DNA of 64,000 nt from Aequorivita sinensis (GCF_006346335.1 NZ_VDMC01000002.1:525632-589631), one strand, 5' to 3'. Shown: positions 27,427 to 37,652, numbered from the stretch's first letter. Numbers and translations are program-made. Notes: generated from the letters alone by a model not told the origin.

Positions 27427-28055
27427 ATAAATCCGATAAGAAAAAACAAATACATCACAATAATAAGTGAAAACTGAATGATAAGTAAGATTAAATAAAA
27501 TTTTGTAAGGTCAAAAAACAATGTTCTCATAATTTTTATAGGAAGATATCCTATATAAAACAAAAACAAGCCTACGCTTACCCAAAATAGCAAATCGTTT
27601 TTGATTACTAAAACTAATGAAGATTGTAAAACGCTTATATAGTATAGAATTATACAGAAAATCAATACTCCTGCACCAACTATATAGGAGGCAATAAACG
27701 AATAATTGAAAATATCCACTAATAGTATATCTCGAAGATAAGATATCCAAAATAAAACTATCCCCACCTTTATATATTTCTTAAAATGCGCTTCTTCGAT
27801 AGCTTTTAGAAACACATAATGAAATAAGGTGAAGTAAAAAAAGTAATAAATATTGAAGATTATCAAATTCGATGTACCGATAAAATCTCTGATATACCCC
27901 CCTAAAAACTCCGTAATTACTGTAAATAACAAAATTAGCGGAAAATATTTTAGAGGAGAATCTTTATAAAGCGGAAAACGAATTAAAGAGATGACAAATA
28001 CAACCAGGTATAAAGTCAAGAATATATATTCAAGGGGTTTTACTACTGCCTCCAC
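27408..28055 (-). CDS. Seven-helix integral membrane protein, putative sensor partner
   Basis: 215 residues almost entirely hydrophobic: about seven transmembrane helices separated by short basic loops, with a basic C-terminal end (WMKKR). I recognise no named family. The 19-bp overlap with the HisKA_3 kinase gene implies coupled translation, so it may supply the signal-sensing part that the kinase lacks. This is inference from position only. Confidence 0.65.
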   Translation of the reverse strand: MEAVVKPLEYIFLTLYLVVFVISLIRFPLYKDSPLKYFPLILLFTVITEFLGGYIRDFIGTSNLIIFNIYYFFYFTLFHYVFLKAIEEAHFKKYIKVGIVLFWISYLRDILLVDIFNYSFIASYIVGAGVLIFCIILYYISVLQSSLVLVIKNDLLFWVSVGLFLFYIGYLPIKIMRTLFFDLTKFYLILLIIQFSLIIVMYLFFLIGFIWMKKR

Positions 28056-28070
28056 AAATCTTAAATTATA

Positions 28071-28739
28071 TTAGTTATTGTCTCCAAAGTCGTTGGAACC
28101 AAGTATTGGTGGGGGCATTATTGTTCCGTCATTAAGTATTAAACTTGTGGTATTAACTTGAAGTGTAGTAGTATTTGAAGATAAAAAACCAGCTTCATTC
28201 ACTACTTCATTTTTATCATTATTACCGCCATCCCTTTTTCTGATAGGCACAGCTGTATATTTACCTTCTAATTCTTCTATCGAAAAACCGACGTTTTCTC
28301 CATTATGATCCATAGTTGGCACAACGAAAATGCTGTTTTGTCTAGGGTATTTTACGGCATCACCATTTGGATAATTATTGCTATTTGGATAATTAGATAA
28401 GTAAAATCGCAAAGTACTTACGTCAATTTTAGCTCTATTAGCTTCGTGTTCTATAAAAGCTATATATTGTTTAATAGTAGCTAGGTCGAATTCTGCATAT
28501 CGTGTTGCCCCAAATGACTCTGGTGTAGGTTTAATACTGTCTTCGTATTTTTTTATAATTGAAACTCGTCGTTGAGAATAAGAGTCATACATTTCTTGAG
28601 CACGTTCTACAGTAATAATATGTCCTTTAGGAGGTCCTTCGTAAGGCGGTTCAGTAGTAGTTGTGCCTTCGTGACAGCTATATAAAGACAAACAAAAAAC
28701 ACAAATTAAGGATAATCGATAATTAAAAATTGATTTCAT
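28071..28739 (-). CDS. Hypothetical lipoprotein, first gene of the signalling operon
   Basis: 222 residues. Signal peptide with lipobox (SLYSC), a Thr/Pro-rich linker, then an unrecognised domain with ITVERAQEMYDSYSQRR, FDLATIKQYIAFIEHEANRA and YPRQNSIFVVPTMDHNG. The C-terminal 50 residues are low complexity (Gly/Asn/Thr/Leu). Its stop lies 15 bp before the 7-TM gene and all four genes run the same way, so a role on the outside of the same signalling complex is possible. Confidence 0.6.
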   Translation of the reverse strand: MKSIFNYRLSLICVFCLSLYSCHEGTTTTEPPYEGPPKGHIITVERAQEMYDSYSQRRVSIIKKYEDSIKPTPESFGATRYAEFDLATIKQYIAFIEHEANRAKIDVSTLRFYLSNYPNSNNYPNGDAVKYPRQNSIFVVPTMDHNGENVGFSIEELEGKYTAVPIRKRDGGNNDKNEVVNEAGFLSSNTTTLQVNTTSLILNDGTIMPPPILGSNDFGDNN

Positions 28740-28868
28740 AATAAATTTGGTTATGGTTATATAAAAAGATGATTTTAATACGATTAGTGAATATAACTCA
28801 ATTATATTGATTTATAAACAACTAACATTGCATTAACCATAAAAATCGGGGAATACACATAAAGATTA

Positions 28869-28882
28869 GGGGGTTTCCCCCC
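28869..28882 (-). terminator. Possible weak terminator behind the patatin gene
   Basis: GGGGG-TTT-CCCCC hairpin about 40 bp past the patatin stop. The following minus-strand tail is only mildly T-rich, so function is uncertain. Confidence 0.35.
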
Positions 28883-28921
28883 ATTATATTTTGAAATTTG
28901 AAAAGGAAGACTAATTAATGC

Positions 28922-29836
28922 TTAATTGTCTTTAGTACGGAGCTCACTTAATGCTTCATTTTTGTGATGGGCGTACTCATAGCCGTGTTTCCACCAACTA
29001 GCCATTTTGTCTTTTTCGAAAATTAAGGAATTAGTTGTTAGCACAGTAGGCGTGTAATAAATATTAATAATCACCCCTTTATTAGCGGCTACAAACTTCC
29101 CTATACGGATGTTTTGTTTTTCAATTCTATCGGCCATAAAAGTGTGCATGTTGGTAAGAAGCGAAAAAACATTCTTTGAAGGTAATCGGTTATAGTAGGT
29201 CACCTCGGTTTCAAGAATTATAACATCTATAGTTTTAGCACCTCGATTTATAGCTTCTTCAATAGGCACCATACTCCCAAAGCCACCATCTGCATATTCA
29301 CAGCCATTCTTTTTCACAAGACTCATAAAAGGTGTGAAGTTTGACGAAATCCAAATCCAATCTAAAAAATCTTTGTAATCAAAATCGGATATAGACTTAT
29401 ATTCAACCTGATTAAGTGAAAGGTTGGAAACGGTAACAACCACATCTTTAGATGAAGCTTTCAATATGTCAAACTCATCTTCGGTAAAAGTCTTTTCAAT
29501 AAGTTTACGCAGATTTAAACTTTCTCCAAAGGTTTTCTTTCCTTTTATAAAATTTTTTAAAACCGTGTAATGATCTATAGCTATCTGCTTCCCTCCTAGC
29601 TTGTCTTTTTTTATAATAAACGGGCAACTATTGAAGATGCTATTTTGATTAACAGAGGTAAAAACATCTCTAATTTTATCTACTTTATCTAATGCTAAAT
29701 GTGAAATTAGTAGGCTACCGGTAGAGGTTCCGACAAAAAGATCGTATTCTTCGTGAAGTTCGTCCATAAGGTATTGTGCAACACCTCCAGCAAATGCTCC
29801 TTTACTTCCTCCTCCCGAAATAACTAATGCTCTCAT
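28922..29836 (-). CDS. Patatin-like phospholipase
   Basis: 304 residues. It opens MRALVISGGGSKGAF (oxyanion GGGxKG), with the nucleophile in FVGTSTGSLL (GxSxG, Ser38) and the second dyad residue in YADGGFGSMVP (DGG). Patatin enzymes are Ser-Asp lipid acyl hydrolases. No signal peptide or barrel is present, so it is cytoplasmic or exported by another route. It is one base downstream of the M1 peptidase stop and is likely co-transcribed with it. Confidence 0.93.
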   Translation of the reverse strand: MRALVISGGGSKGAFAGGVAQYLMDELHEEYDLFVGTSTGSLLISHLALDKVDKIRDVFTSVNQNSIFNSCPFIIKKDKLGGKQIAIDHYTVLKNFIKGKKTFGESLNLRKLIEKTFTEDEFDILKASSKDVVVTVSNLSLNQVEYKSISDFDYKDFLDWIWISSNFTPFMSLVKKNGCEYADGGFGSMVPIEEAINRGAKTIDVIILETEVTYYNRLPSKNVFSLLTNMHTFMADRIEKQNIRIGKFVAANKGVIINIYYTPTVLTTNSLIFEKDKMASWWKHGYEYAHHKNEALSELRTKDN

Positions 29837-29837
29837 T

Positions 29838-31934
29838 TTATATCTTTAATGTTTTCAAGTATTCAGCAGCTTCTTTCGAGATATTTGCTTCTATACTTTT
29901 TAATTCGTTATTAAACGATTTGCTTTCCACTACAGATTTCATCAATATTTTAGAAGATTTTGAAAAGCGCCAAGTCGGATGAACACAAGCTTCAGCCAAA
30001 TTTTTGAGCGTTGCAATATCCCAAAGTTGTAATTCATTAATATATTCAAACGCTTTTTCGCGAATTTCAAAACTATAGACTGAAGCACTATAGCTCTTCA
30101 ACTCATTCAAATAATTAACCTTTTTAGAAGTATTATATCCTTCCGTTATTAATGCTAAAGCTAGCCATAATTGCTTTACATTTTTATTCTGAAATCCAAC
30201 TACGCCTTTCGTTCTATTCAAATATTCTTCTCTTTTTTCTGGAAACTGCATCCATAATTGATATAAAGCAGCTTCTTTGGTTACATAAGAATCATCATTT
30301 AAAAGTCCTTCATACTCTTTTTGAAGTTCATTTGGAATTGTTTGTAACGATAGTGCAATTGCTTGTCTTACGTAAATGTTATTGCTTTCAAAAGCTCTCT
30401 TATAAAGTTGAACCGTTTCCGAAATTGGTTCATCCATCAGCTGATAGACAGCTTCTTGCCCAATAAAATCGTTTGGAAAAGTAAGTGCGGTTCTCAACTG
30501 ATTTCTTTTCTCTGAAAAAGGCATCACTCGTAACGCAGAAACTTCAAAGTACTTTTTAATAAAAGGAGACTTAAGTAAAGCTTGGTAAGCATCTTCACTT
30601 TGAAAAGCTGTTTGTTGCAGCCAGTCCGCTTCGAATGCCGTAATATCAACATCAGAAACCATTTTCACTTCTTTTAAAAAATCTTCGGTAACTACATTTT
30701 TGAATTTATGCTTTTTGAGATAGTTTTTTACGGCAAGTCTAAATGGTTCATCCCCTATTCGTTCGCGTAAAATATGCAATGCCCACGCACCTTTTTGATA
30801 AAAAGTAAGTGAACTTGCCTTAGGGTTTAATAGCGATTCTCCCTTACCTTCATCACTCATTGCTTTTAATTGCTCGGCAGTTTGATACAATTGCCAGTAA
30901 TAATAATCTTCCCCAAAAACATCTCTTTCTGCTAACAGCGAGTAATAAGTTGCAAAACCTTCCTGCAACCAATGATGCTTTTCTGCCGTTGCGGTAACCA
31001 AGTTTCCAAACCATTGGTGGGCCAATTCGTGAGCGTTAACGTTTACGTAATTTCTATCGGTAAACCCCATTTCATCAACAATAAATGCTTCTGAAAAAAA
31101 TGTAGCAGTGGTATTTTCCATGCCCGCATATAAAAAATCACGTACGGGAACTTGCTTGTAATTTTGCCAAGGGTATCGCACCCCTATTTCATTTTCAAGA
31201 AAGTCGAATATTTTTTTGCTATACCGATATGTGGGTTCAACTTTTATAGAGTCGGTCGGTTTATAGTACAGTTCAATTGGAACTCCAGAATCTGAAACTA
31301 GCTCGATCTTATTGTAATCTCCAATTGCTAAAGCTACTAAATAGCTAGACATTGGCTCTTTCATATCAAACCTCCAGCTATTTAGCTTTTCTGAATTATC
31401 AAATTCTATTAATCTCCCATTTGCAATTACAGTTTTGTTTTTAGGAGCTTTAATTTTTAAATCGAATTCAATCTTTTCGTTTACATCGTCTATACTGGGC
31501 AACCAATGCGAAGTGTATTTCCCTTGACCTTGTGTCCAAATCTCATTCCCAAAAAAATAAAGAGTTTGTTTTGGTTTCATCTCATAATGAAAATCTGCTA
31601 TGTAAGTATTTCCTTTTTTGAAATTACCAACAAACCAAACTTTCTTCTCATTAGACGCAATTTTAAATTCTTCAGTTACAACCTCATTAATTTGAATATT
31701 TACAGCATCCATAAAAATGGAATCTGTTGCTTTTAAAGCATTAAACGTCGCAGTAAATTTCCCCGATACTTTTTTGGTAACAGCATCGGCTTCAATTAAA
31801 GCATCAATCTTCAAAAAATCCACTACATCGGTCTGCTGTGCTTGCAACCTAAAGGTAGCTGCAATCACAAAAAATAGTAAAAACAAAAATCTTTGTGAGA
31901 AATTGGTGGTGTTAAAATTCAAAAAATAAAGCAT
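29838..31934 (-). CDS. M1-family zinc aminopeptidase
   Basis: 698 residues: signal peptide ending RLQAQ, an N-terminal beta-saddle, GMENTT substrate motif (271-274 region), HELAHQWFG zinc site (His302, Glu303, His306) and the third ligand Glu325 in WLQEGFATYY, then a helical C-terminal domain with HEAT-like repeats. It removes N-terminal residues from peptides in the periplasm. The ATG directly follows the T-run of the terminator of the preceding gene, so the start could be downstream at an in-frame TTG (codon 5 or 18). Confidence 0.93.
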   Translation of the reverse strand: MLYFLNFNTTNFSQRFLFLLFFVIAATFRLQAQQTDVVDFLKIDALIEADAVTKKVSGKFTATFNALKATDSIFMDAVNIQINEVVTEEFKIASNEKKVWFVGNFKKGNTYIADFHYEMKPKQTLYFFGNEIWTQGQGKYTSHWLPSIDDVNEKIEFDLKIKAPKNKTVIANGRLIEFDNSEKLNSWRFDMKEPMSSYLVALAIGDYNKIELVSDSGVPIELYYKPTDSIKVEPTYRYSKKIFDFLENEIGVRYPWQNYKQVPVRDFLYAGMENTTATFFSEAFIVDEMGFTDRNYVNVNAHELAHQWFGNLVTATAEKHHWLQEGFATYYSLLAERDVFGEDYYYWQLYQTAEQLKAMSDEGKGESLLNPKASSLTFYQKGAWALHILRERIGDEPFRLAVKNYLKKHKFKNVVTEDFLKEVKMVSDVDITAFEADWLQQTAFQSEDAYQALLKSPFIKKYFEVSALRVMPFSEKRNQLRTALTFPNDFIGQEAVYQLMDEPISETVQLYKRAFESNNIYVRQAIALSLQTIPNELQKEYEGLLNDDSYVTKEAALYQLWMQFPEKREEYLNRTKGVVGFQNKNVKQLWLALALITEGYNTSKKVNYLNELKSYSASVYSFEIREKAFEYINELQLWDIATLKNLAEACVHPTWRFSKSSKILMKSVVESKSFNNELKSIEANISKEAAEYLKTLKI

Positions 31935-31973
31935 AAAAAAAGGTTATTCTTGATATTCAAAAATAACCTTTTT
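31935..31973 (-). terminator. Rho-independent terminator of the PNGase F-like gene
   Basis: AAAGGTTATT / AATAACCTTT stem with about 13-base loop; on the minus strand a 7-T run follows and immediately abuts the M1 gene start. Confidence 0.75.
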
Positions 31974-31994
31974 AAAAGTCTGAGAATTAAAATT

Positions 31995-33566
31995 CTATTC
32001 TAAAATAATTCTTTTCACTCCTGTTCCGTAACTATTTTCAAGATTTATGAAATAAACTCCACTCGAAAGACTAGTAACATCAAACGTAAAGTTTTTAAGT
32101 TCTGCAAGAGTATTAAAGTAATACGCTTTTACTGTTTTCCCTTCTATTGTATTTACCGTTAATCTTGTAGTAGATTCTGGGTAAGAGGTATTAATTTGAA
32201 ATACACCTTTAGATGGGTTCGGATAAACACTCACATCGTAAATCTGAGTATTATCTACAGCATTGATTCCTAAAGTATTTCCATAAACCATCGGGTGGTT
32301 ACTCTTATTTATAATATGGGTATCTACGTAGTAATGTGGATTATACCCATCGTTACAATCTGCGCAAGTTTGCCCTGAAACACAGTTTGGATTGTTAGGA
32401 TGGCAGTAATCTTGATATGTAGGATGGAAACGGTAATCCAAATTGAAAGAACTACCAATATAAGAAGTTAAATCATAAATATCTGGTGGTGCAATAGCTC
32501 CTGGACACCATCCAGCACGAGGATAACTCCAAGTTCCTTGTTGACCTGTACAGCCATCAGGGTTTGGGTTACAAGCATTCCAAAGGTTTTGTGTAAAAGT
32601 TTGTTCTCCGTTTATATCAAAATAGTGCGTAGCATTAAAAAACTCTGCAGCATTGGAAGTATTGTTTCCTCCCCAACCGTGTCCAGTATTAGAAACTCTT
32701 AAATGTGAAGATTGAACTCCTGCAGGAATTTCTACATTAAAAGTCTCTACTGGTTGTAAGTTTGCAGGATCACCAAAAGAATAGGCATCGTCCCACACCT
32801 CTACTACATTGCTGTAAGCGTATTGAGGCGTACCTGCTGTATATTCAGCATCTAGAGTAAGTTGCCATCCACCTGTTCCCCAAGTATCAATAAACACACG
32901 AATTTCTACTTCACCTTGAAGTAACGACATATAATCTGTAACGTTAAGTTCGTGGTCGCATGCTACACGATACGGAGTAATATATCGAATAAGTTGAATC
33001 CAATTACCGTCTGGTGCTTTAATATCTATGTATGCCAATCTATCCCAATCATCACATCCACCAGGAATATTAGGGCACTCTACTTCTAAAACAGCATTTA
33101 TATCGTTGTAAGCACCTACAAACTGTGGAAAAGTGTGCGTTCCATAGTACCATCTATCATTTTGTCCTGTAAACTCAATTACTACATCTTCTAAGCTTCT
33201 TACCACTTGTGAATTTACTGAATTTGTAACAGTAATATTACGAGTTAAGGTTGTTTCTTCACCTTGAGCAGTTTTTGCCGTCATCACTATTTCGTGATTC
33301 CCATAACTACTAGGCTCCCATAAATAGTAATAAAATCCAGTTTCTATTTCAGCAGGAAACTCTTCACCATTTATAGTTAAGGTTACTTCAGTAACGCTAT
33401 CTGGTTCTTCAACCTCAGCATTCAAATAAACAGGATACGCTCTTAACGTAGGCATCTCCAAAGGATAATCTTCCGTAAGCCTCGTAGAAAGCTCTAATGT
33501 GGTTTGTGCAAATGCTGAAACCTGCATTGCAATTGCCAAGAGAAATAAAATGTAGAATTTTTTCAT
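31995..33566 (-). CDS. Secreted PNGase F-like protein with type IX sorting tail
   Basis: 523 residues. Signal peptide (ends AFAQ), a beta-sandwich segment, then a region like the two jelly rolls of peptide-N-glycosidase F: GGCDDWDRLAYIDI (catalytic Asp region) and GHGWGGNNTSNAAEFF with RAGWCPGA. The last about 80 residues are a T9SS type A tail (VYPNPSKG ... GVYFIN ... KRIILE). PNGase F removes N-linked glycans from glycoproteins. The protein is probably secreted or surface anchored. Substrate and the exact catalytic residues should be treated as predicted. Confidence 0.82.
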   Translation of the reverse strand: MKKFYILFLLAIAMQVSAFAQTTLELSTRLTEDYPLEMPTLRAYPVYLNAEVEEPDSVTEVTLTINGEEFPAEIETGFYYYLWEPSSYGNHEIVMTAKTAQGEETTLTRNITVTNSVNSQVVRSLEDVVIEFTGQNDRWYYGTHTFPQFVGAYNDINAVLEVECPNIPGGCDDWDRLAYIDIKAPDGNWIQLIRYITPYRVACDHELNVTDYMSLLQGEVEIRVFIDTWGTGGWQLTLDAEYTAGTPQYAYSNVVEVWDDAYSFGDPANLQPVETFNVEIPAGVQSSHLRVSNTGHGWGGNNTSNAAEFFNATHYFDINGEQTFTQNLWNACNPNPDGCTGQQGTWSYPRAGWCPGAIAPPDIYDLTSYIGSSFNLDYRFHPTYQDYCHPNNPNCVSGQTCADCNDGYNPHYYVDTHIINKSNHPMVYGNTLGINAVDNTQIYDVSVYPNPSKGVFQINTSYPESTTRLTVNTIEGKTVKAYYFNTLAELKNFTFDVTSLSSGVYFINLENSYGTGVKRIILE

Positions 33567-33751
33567 TGATTAATTGGTTTTGAGGGAAGATGAAGTACTC
33601 AATCATTCTTCCTAGGTTGTTTATGATAATTTCTAGAGTATTTGATTAAATAGATTGTTTAAATTAGCTGAAATATAGCAACAAATATATAATTATAGCT
33701 TTCAAAACTTAATTTTAATTTAGTTTTACTCAATAATATCAAGTGAGCTTT

Positions 33752-35857
33752 ATGAATGCAAATTTCTTGCAAACCCCTATAGATTACTTAAAAGGCGTTG
33801 GACCTAATCGAGCTACTTTACTTAAAAAGGAGCTAGGGGTTCATACATTTCAGGATTTGCTAAATCTTTTCCCTAATAGATATTTAGACAGAACGCAATA
33901 CTATAAAATCTCCCAGTTACAACAAACCAATGCTGAAGTACAGATTGTTGGGAAAATTACACATATAAAAACAGTAGAACAAAAACGAGGAAAAAGACTA
34001 GTTGCCACTTTTAGAGATGAAACCGGACAAATGGAGTTGGTTTGGTTTAGAGGAGTAAAATGGATTAGAGAGAATATAAAAATCAATGTTCCTTACGTGA
34101 TCTTTGGTAAAACGAATTTTTTCAATGGGAACTTTTCAATGCCACATCCAGAAATGGAATTGCTCGAAATACACGAAAAAAGTATTCGATCTGCCATGCA
34201 ACCTGTCTATCCTTCTTCTGAAAAATTAAGTAATAGCGGCATCACAAATAAGGTGATAAACGGACTGATGCAACAGTTGTTTTTAGAGAGTAAAAATGCC
34301 TTCTTTGAAACCCTCTCAAAACCCCTTTTAGAACAGTTAAAATTAATGTCAAAAAAGGACGCACTTTTAAACGTGCATTTTCCAAAAAGTCAGGCACATT
34401 TAGCACGGGCCCAATATCGATTAAAGTTTGAAGAATTATTCTATATTCAACTTCAATTGGTACGAAAAAATCTTGTACATAAATCTAAAATTAAAGGTTA
34501 TACTTTTGATAGAATAGGTGAGAATTTCAACACCTTTTTTAACGAACATTTACCCTTCGATTTAACCAATGCTCAGAAGCGAGTTATTAAAGAAATTCGC
34601 AACGATTTAGGCAGCAAAGCACAAATGAATCGTCTTTTACAAGGAGATGTAGGTTCTGGGAAGACTATAGTTGCGCTAATGTCAATGTTAATAGCACTTG
34701 ACAATGGTTTTCAAGCTTGCCTAATGGCTCCAACTGAAATTTTGTCAGTCCAACATTATCAAGGGTTAGTTGAATTATGTAAAGAACTGAACACCAGTAT
34801 AGAATTGCTTACAGGTTCAACTAAAACTTCAAAGAGAAGAGAAATTCACGAAAAACTTGAAAATGGAGAAATAGACATTTTAATTGGCACCCATGCGCTT
34901 CTCGAAAATAAGGTAAAATTTAAAAATTTAGGCCTTGCAATTGTGGATGAACAGCACCGTTTTGGAGTTGAACAGCGAAGCAAATTATGGCATAAAAATG
35001 AGTACCCTCCACACATACTTGTGATGACCGCCACCCCTATTCCACGCACCCTTGCAATGAGCGTTTATGGCGACCTAGATATTAGTATAATCGATGAGCT
35101 TCCACCCGGTAGAAAAGACATAAAAACTGTCCATCGTTTTGACGCAAATAGACTGAAGGTTTTTCACTTTATAAAAGAGGAAATTTCAAAGGGCAGACAG
35201 GTATATATTGTATACCCTTTAATACAAGAAAGTGAGAGCATGGATTACAAGGATTTGATGGACGGATACGAAAGTATTTCTCGTGAGTTTCCTATGCCCG
35301 AATATCAAATTTCTATTGTACACGGACAAATGAAACCTGCAGATAAAGATTATGAAATGAACCGTTTTGTTACAGGCGAAACTCAAATCATGGTTGCCAC
35401 CACTGTTATTGAAGTTGGTGTAAACGTTCCAAATGCCAGTGTAATGATTATTGAAAGCGCTGAACGTTTTGGGCTTTCGCAGTTACACCAATTGAGAGGT
35501 CGTGTAGGTCGAGGAGCCGAACAGAGTTACTGCATATTAATGACAGGCCACAAACTCTCTTCCGACGCTAAGACAAGACTCGAAACCATGGTTCGCACCA
35601 GCGATGGATTTGAAATAGCCGAAGTAGATTTAAAACTTCGCGGTCCAGGAGATATGATGGGAACACAACAAAGTGGCGTATTAAATCTTCGGATCGCAGA
35701 TATTGTAAAAGACTCCGAAATTTTAAAAATAGCACGCATTTACGCTTTACAAACACTGAAAGCAGATCCAAATCTCACATCAGATGAAAACAGACCAATT
35801 AAAAACACCTATGCTCAACTAGTGAAGTATCGAAATATTTGGAATTATATTTCTTAG
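33752..35857 (+). CDS. recG: ATP-dependent DNA helicase RecG
   Basis: 701 residues: N-terminal wedge domain (PIDYLKGVGPNRATLLKKEL, OB fold to about 160), then SF2 motifs LLQGDVGSGKTIVALMSM (Walker A), MAPTEILSVQH, IGTHALLE, DEQHRFGVEQR (DExH), MTATPIPRTLAM, VATTVIEVGVNVPNA and QLHQLRGRVGRG, and the C-terminal GDMMGTQQSG (TRG-type region). RecG rescues stalled forks and processes recombination intermediates. The ATG at 33752 is preferred; a GTG three codons upstream is possible. Confidence 0.96.
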   Translation: MNANFLQTPIDYLKGVGPNRATLLKKELGVHTFQDLLNLFPNRYLDRTQYYKISQLQQTNAEVQIVGKITHIKTVEQKRGKRLVATFRDETGQMELVWFRGVKWIRENIKINVPYVIFGKTNFFNGNFSMPHPEMELLEIHEKSIRSAMQPVYPSSEKLSNSGITNKVINGLMQQLFLESKNAFFETLSKPLLEQLKLMSKKDALLNVHFPKSQAHLARAQYRLKFEELFYIQLQLVRKNLVHKSKIKGYTFDRIGENFNTFFNEHLPFDLTNAQKRVIKEIRNDLGSKAQMNRLLQGDVGSGKTIVALMSMLIALDNGFQACLMAPTEILSVQHYQGLVELCKELNTSIELLTGSTKTSKRREIHEKLENGEIDILIGTHALLENKVKFKNLGLAIVDEQHRFGVEQRSKLWHKNEYPPHILVMTATPIPRTLAMSVYGDLDISIIDELPPGRKDIKTVHRFDANRLKVFHFIKEEISKGRQVYIVYPLIQESESMDYKDLMDGYESISREFPMPEYQISIVHGQMKPADKDYEMNRFVTGETQIMVATTVIEVGVNVPNASVMIIESAERFGLSQLHQLRGRVGRGAEQSYCILMTGHKLSSDAKTRLETMVRTSDGFEIAEVDLKLRGPGDMMGTQQSGVLNLRIADIVKDSEILKIARIYALQTLKADPNLTSDENRPIKNTYAQLVKYRNIWNYIS

Positions 35858-36382
35858 CTAAAACTAACCCTTAGTCTTAAATAGATTTAGCTATTTCCGA
35901 TAAAATCACGAGTAAAAAAGGATTTAAAATAAGAAGTAAAACCCTCTCAATTATACCCTAACAATTAGAATGGCGTTTCTTTATATTCTTTAATTAACAT
36001 TATTATTACTCAAATTAGGCCTCTTAAAAACAAATATTGATACAACATCTCTATCAATATCAAGCAGATTTTACACGATTTTCATCATATTCTTACCCAA
36101 TCCAGATTCGTTTATCCAATTTCTTCACCTAAACCCTATAACAATAACCTATTATACAGTAAGATGTAAATCACGAAAAATTATTTTAATAAAACGCAAT
36201 TTTTTGATAATCAGCTATATAACCCCTTATACGAGTTATTATTCAAGAAATACAATAAAAATAAAATATCTCTAAATAATATCTTAAAAATTTACACATT
36301 TACTATTTGTTTATGTATTAATTATGAATACATTTAGTACGATTAAACTAAATATTAAATAACCCTTTAAAAAATCCTTATT
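35858..36382. other. 525-bp AT-rich intergenic region, nothing recognisable
   Basis: Very A+T-rich, stops in all frames, no ORF with a recognisable product, no strong hairpin and no full promoter match. A TACTATTTG near 36301 is one base off the -7 spacing and might serve the next gene. Confidence 0.6.
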
Positions 36383-37447
36383 ATGAAGAAAATTACTTTT
36401 TTAGCACTTTTTTCATTTTGTGCAATCGGTTTGAGCCAAGCACAAACTGTAGAATTACCTGCTGCCTATTACAACAATAGCGCAACCACAGTTGGTGAAA
36501 ACGCAGGTATTGTAAACAATGGCCCGAGAAACACTAATGTTTCGATACCATTTACGGGAACCTATTATAACAATATGGCTCCTAACGGCTTATTATACGA
36601 TAACGGTCCTTATTGGAATACCGCTGGTAATCCAAACGTGAGTCTTTTAGAATCTGTTACCTTAGGCATGAACACTTTAGGGTCGGGTGCACAATTCGGA
36701 AGTGGAAATAGCGTAGCCGATGACGTAATCTTTCCAGAACCAGTAGAAATTACCTCTATAGAAGTATTTGCTTACCAAACAGGCTCTAGCGCTCCATCAA
36801 TAACTGCTGTTTACTTACAAGTATACGATGGTGATCCAAGTGCTGGAGGAAGTGTAATCTGGGGTGATTTAACCACAAATATTATTGATGAAGCCATTTA
36901 CGCTGAAGCTAATAGATATTCAGAAACCAATATCGGGGATACATCTAGACAAATTCAAACAGTAATTGCACTTACACCAGGACTTTCTCTTGCAGCTGGA
37001 ACTTACTGGATAGAATACTCTTTTGAAGGTTCTGGTTCGTCTGGACCTTGGGCTCCACCAATTGCAATTTTAGGAGAAACAACTACTGGAAACGCAATAC
37101 AATACCAAGCATCAATTAGCAGCTGGGTAGCTCTTGAAGATAGCGGAACATTTACTCCACAAGGATTACCATTTTTAATTTATGGCGATGTTGTTGCAGG
37201 CGTAAACGACAATAAGTTAGCTGGATTTAATTTTTCTCCTAACCCAACTTCCGGTTCTCTATCATTAAAATCTTTAAACAATATAGAGTCTGTTTCTATT
37301 TTTAACCTTTTAGGTCAAAAAGTAAAAGACGTTAAAATAGGCGCTACTACTTCTGATATTAATATCTCAGATTTAAACTCTGGAACTTACATAATGCAAG
37401 TAACTGTAGCAGGTCAAATAGGGACATACAAGGTTATTAAGAACTAA
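36383..37447 (+). CDS. Secreted protein with type IX secretion sorting tail
   Basis: 354 residues. A signal peptide (MKKI... ending SQAQ) is followed by a Gly/Ser/Thr/Asn-rich beta domain (about 22-270; ITSIEVFAYQTGSS, LAAGTYWIEYSFEGSG) and a T9SS type A tail of about 75 residues starting NFSPNPTSGSLSL and ending TYKVIKN. The middle domain resembles generic beta-sandwich adhesin-like or lectin-like regions but I recognise no family. It is expected on the cell surface or outside the cell. Its own terminator follows. Confidence 0.82.
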   Translation: MKKITFLALFSFCAIGLSQAQTVELPAAYYNNSATTVGENAGIVNNGPRNTNVSIPFTGTYYNNMAPNGLLYDNGPYWNTAGNPNVSLLESVTLGMNTLGSGAQFGSGNSVADDVIFPEPVEITSIEVFAYQTGSSAPSITAVYLQVYDGDPSAGGSVIWGDLTTNIIDEAIYAEANRYSETNIGDTSRQIQTVIALTPGLSLAAGTYWIEYSFEGSGSSGPWAPPIAILGETTTGNAIQYQASISSWVALEDSGTFTPQGLPFLIYGDVVAGVNDNKLAGFNFSPNPTSGSLSLKSLNNIESVSIFNLLGQKVKDVKIGATTSDINISDLNSGTYIMQVTVAGQIGTYKVIKN

Positions 37448-37469
37448 GAAGTTACAACATCTTAAATTT

Positions 37470-37500
37470 AGAGCCACTCAACATTGAGTGGCTCTTTGTT
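37470..37500 (+). terminator. Rho-independent terminator after the T9SS protein
   Basis: AGAGCCACTCA / TGAGTGGCTCT perfect 11-bp stem, followed by a T-rich tail. Confidence 0.88.
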
Positions 37501-37652
37501 TTTAATATTGTTATGTTTAATTTAAAGGGTAATTTTGAGGAGAATTACAATTCAATTTTTACGAATTTTATTGGCACTAATCCTCAAATTATAATCATCA
37601 CAAACCCCTATTTTTTTTGCCCGTTTAAATACTTTTCAATACTTTTAGATGT

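Noticed and set aside
35858..36382. Hidden small gene or RNA in the long gap
   Set aside because: Stops in all frames and no stable hairpin.
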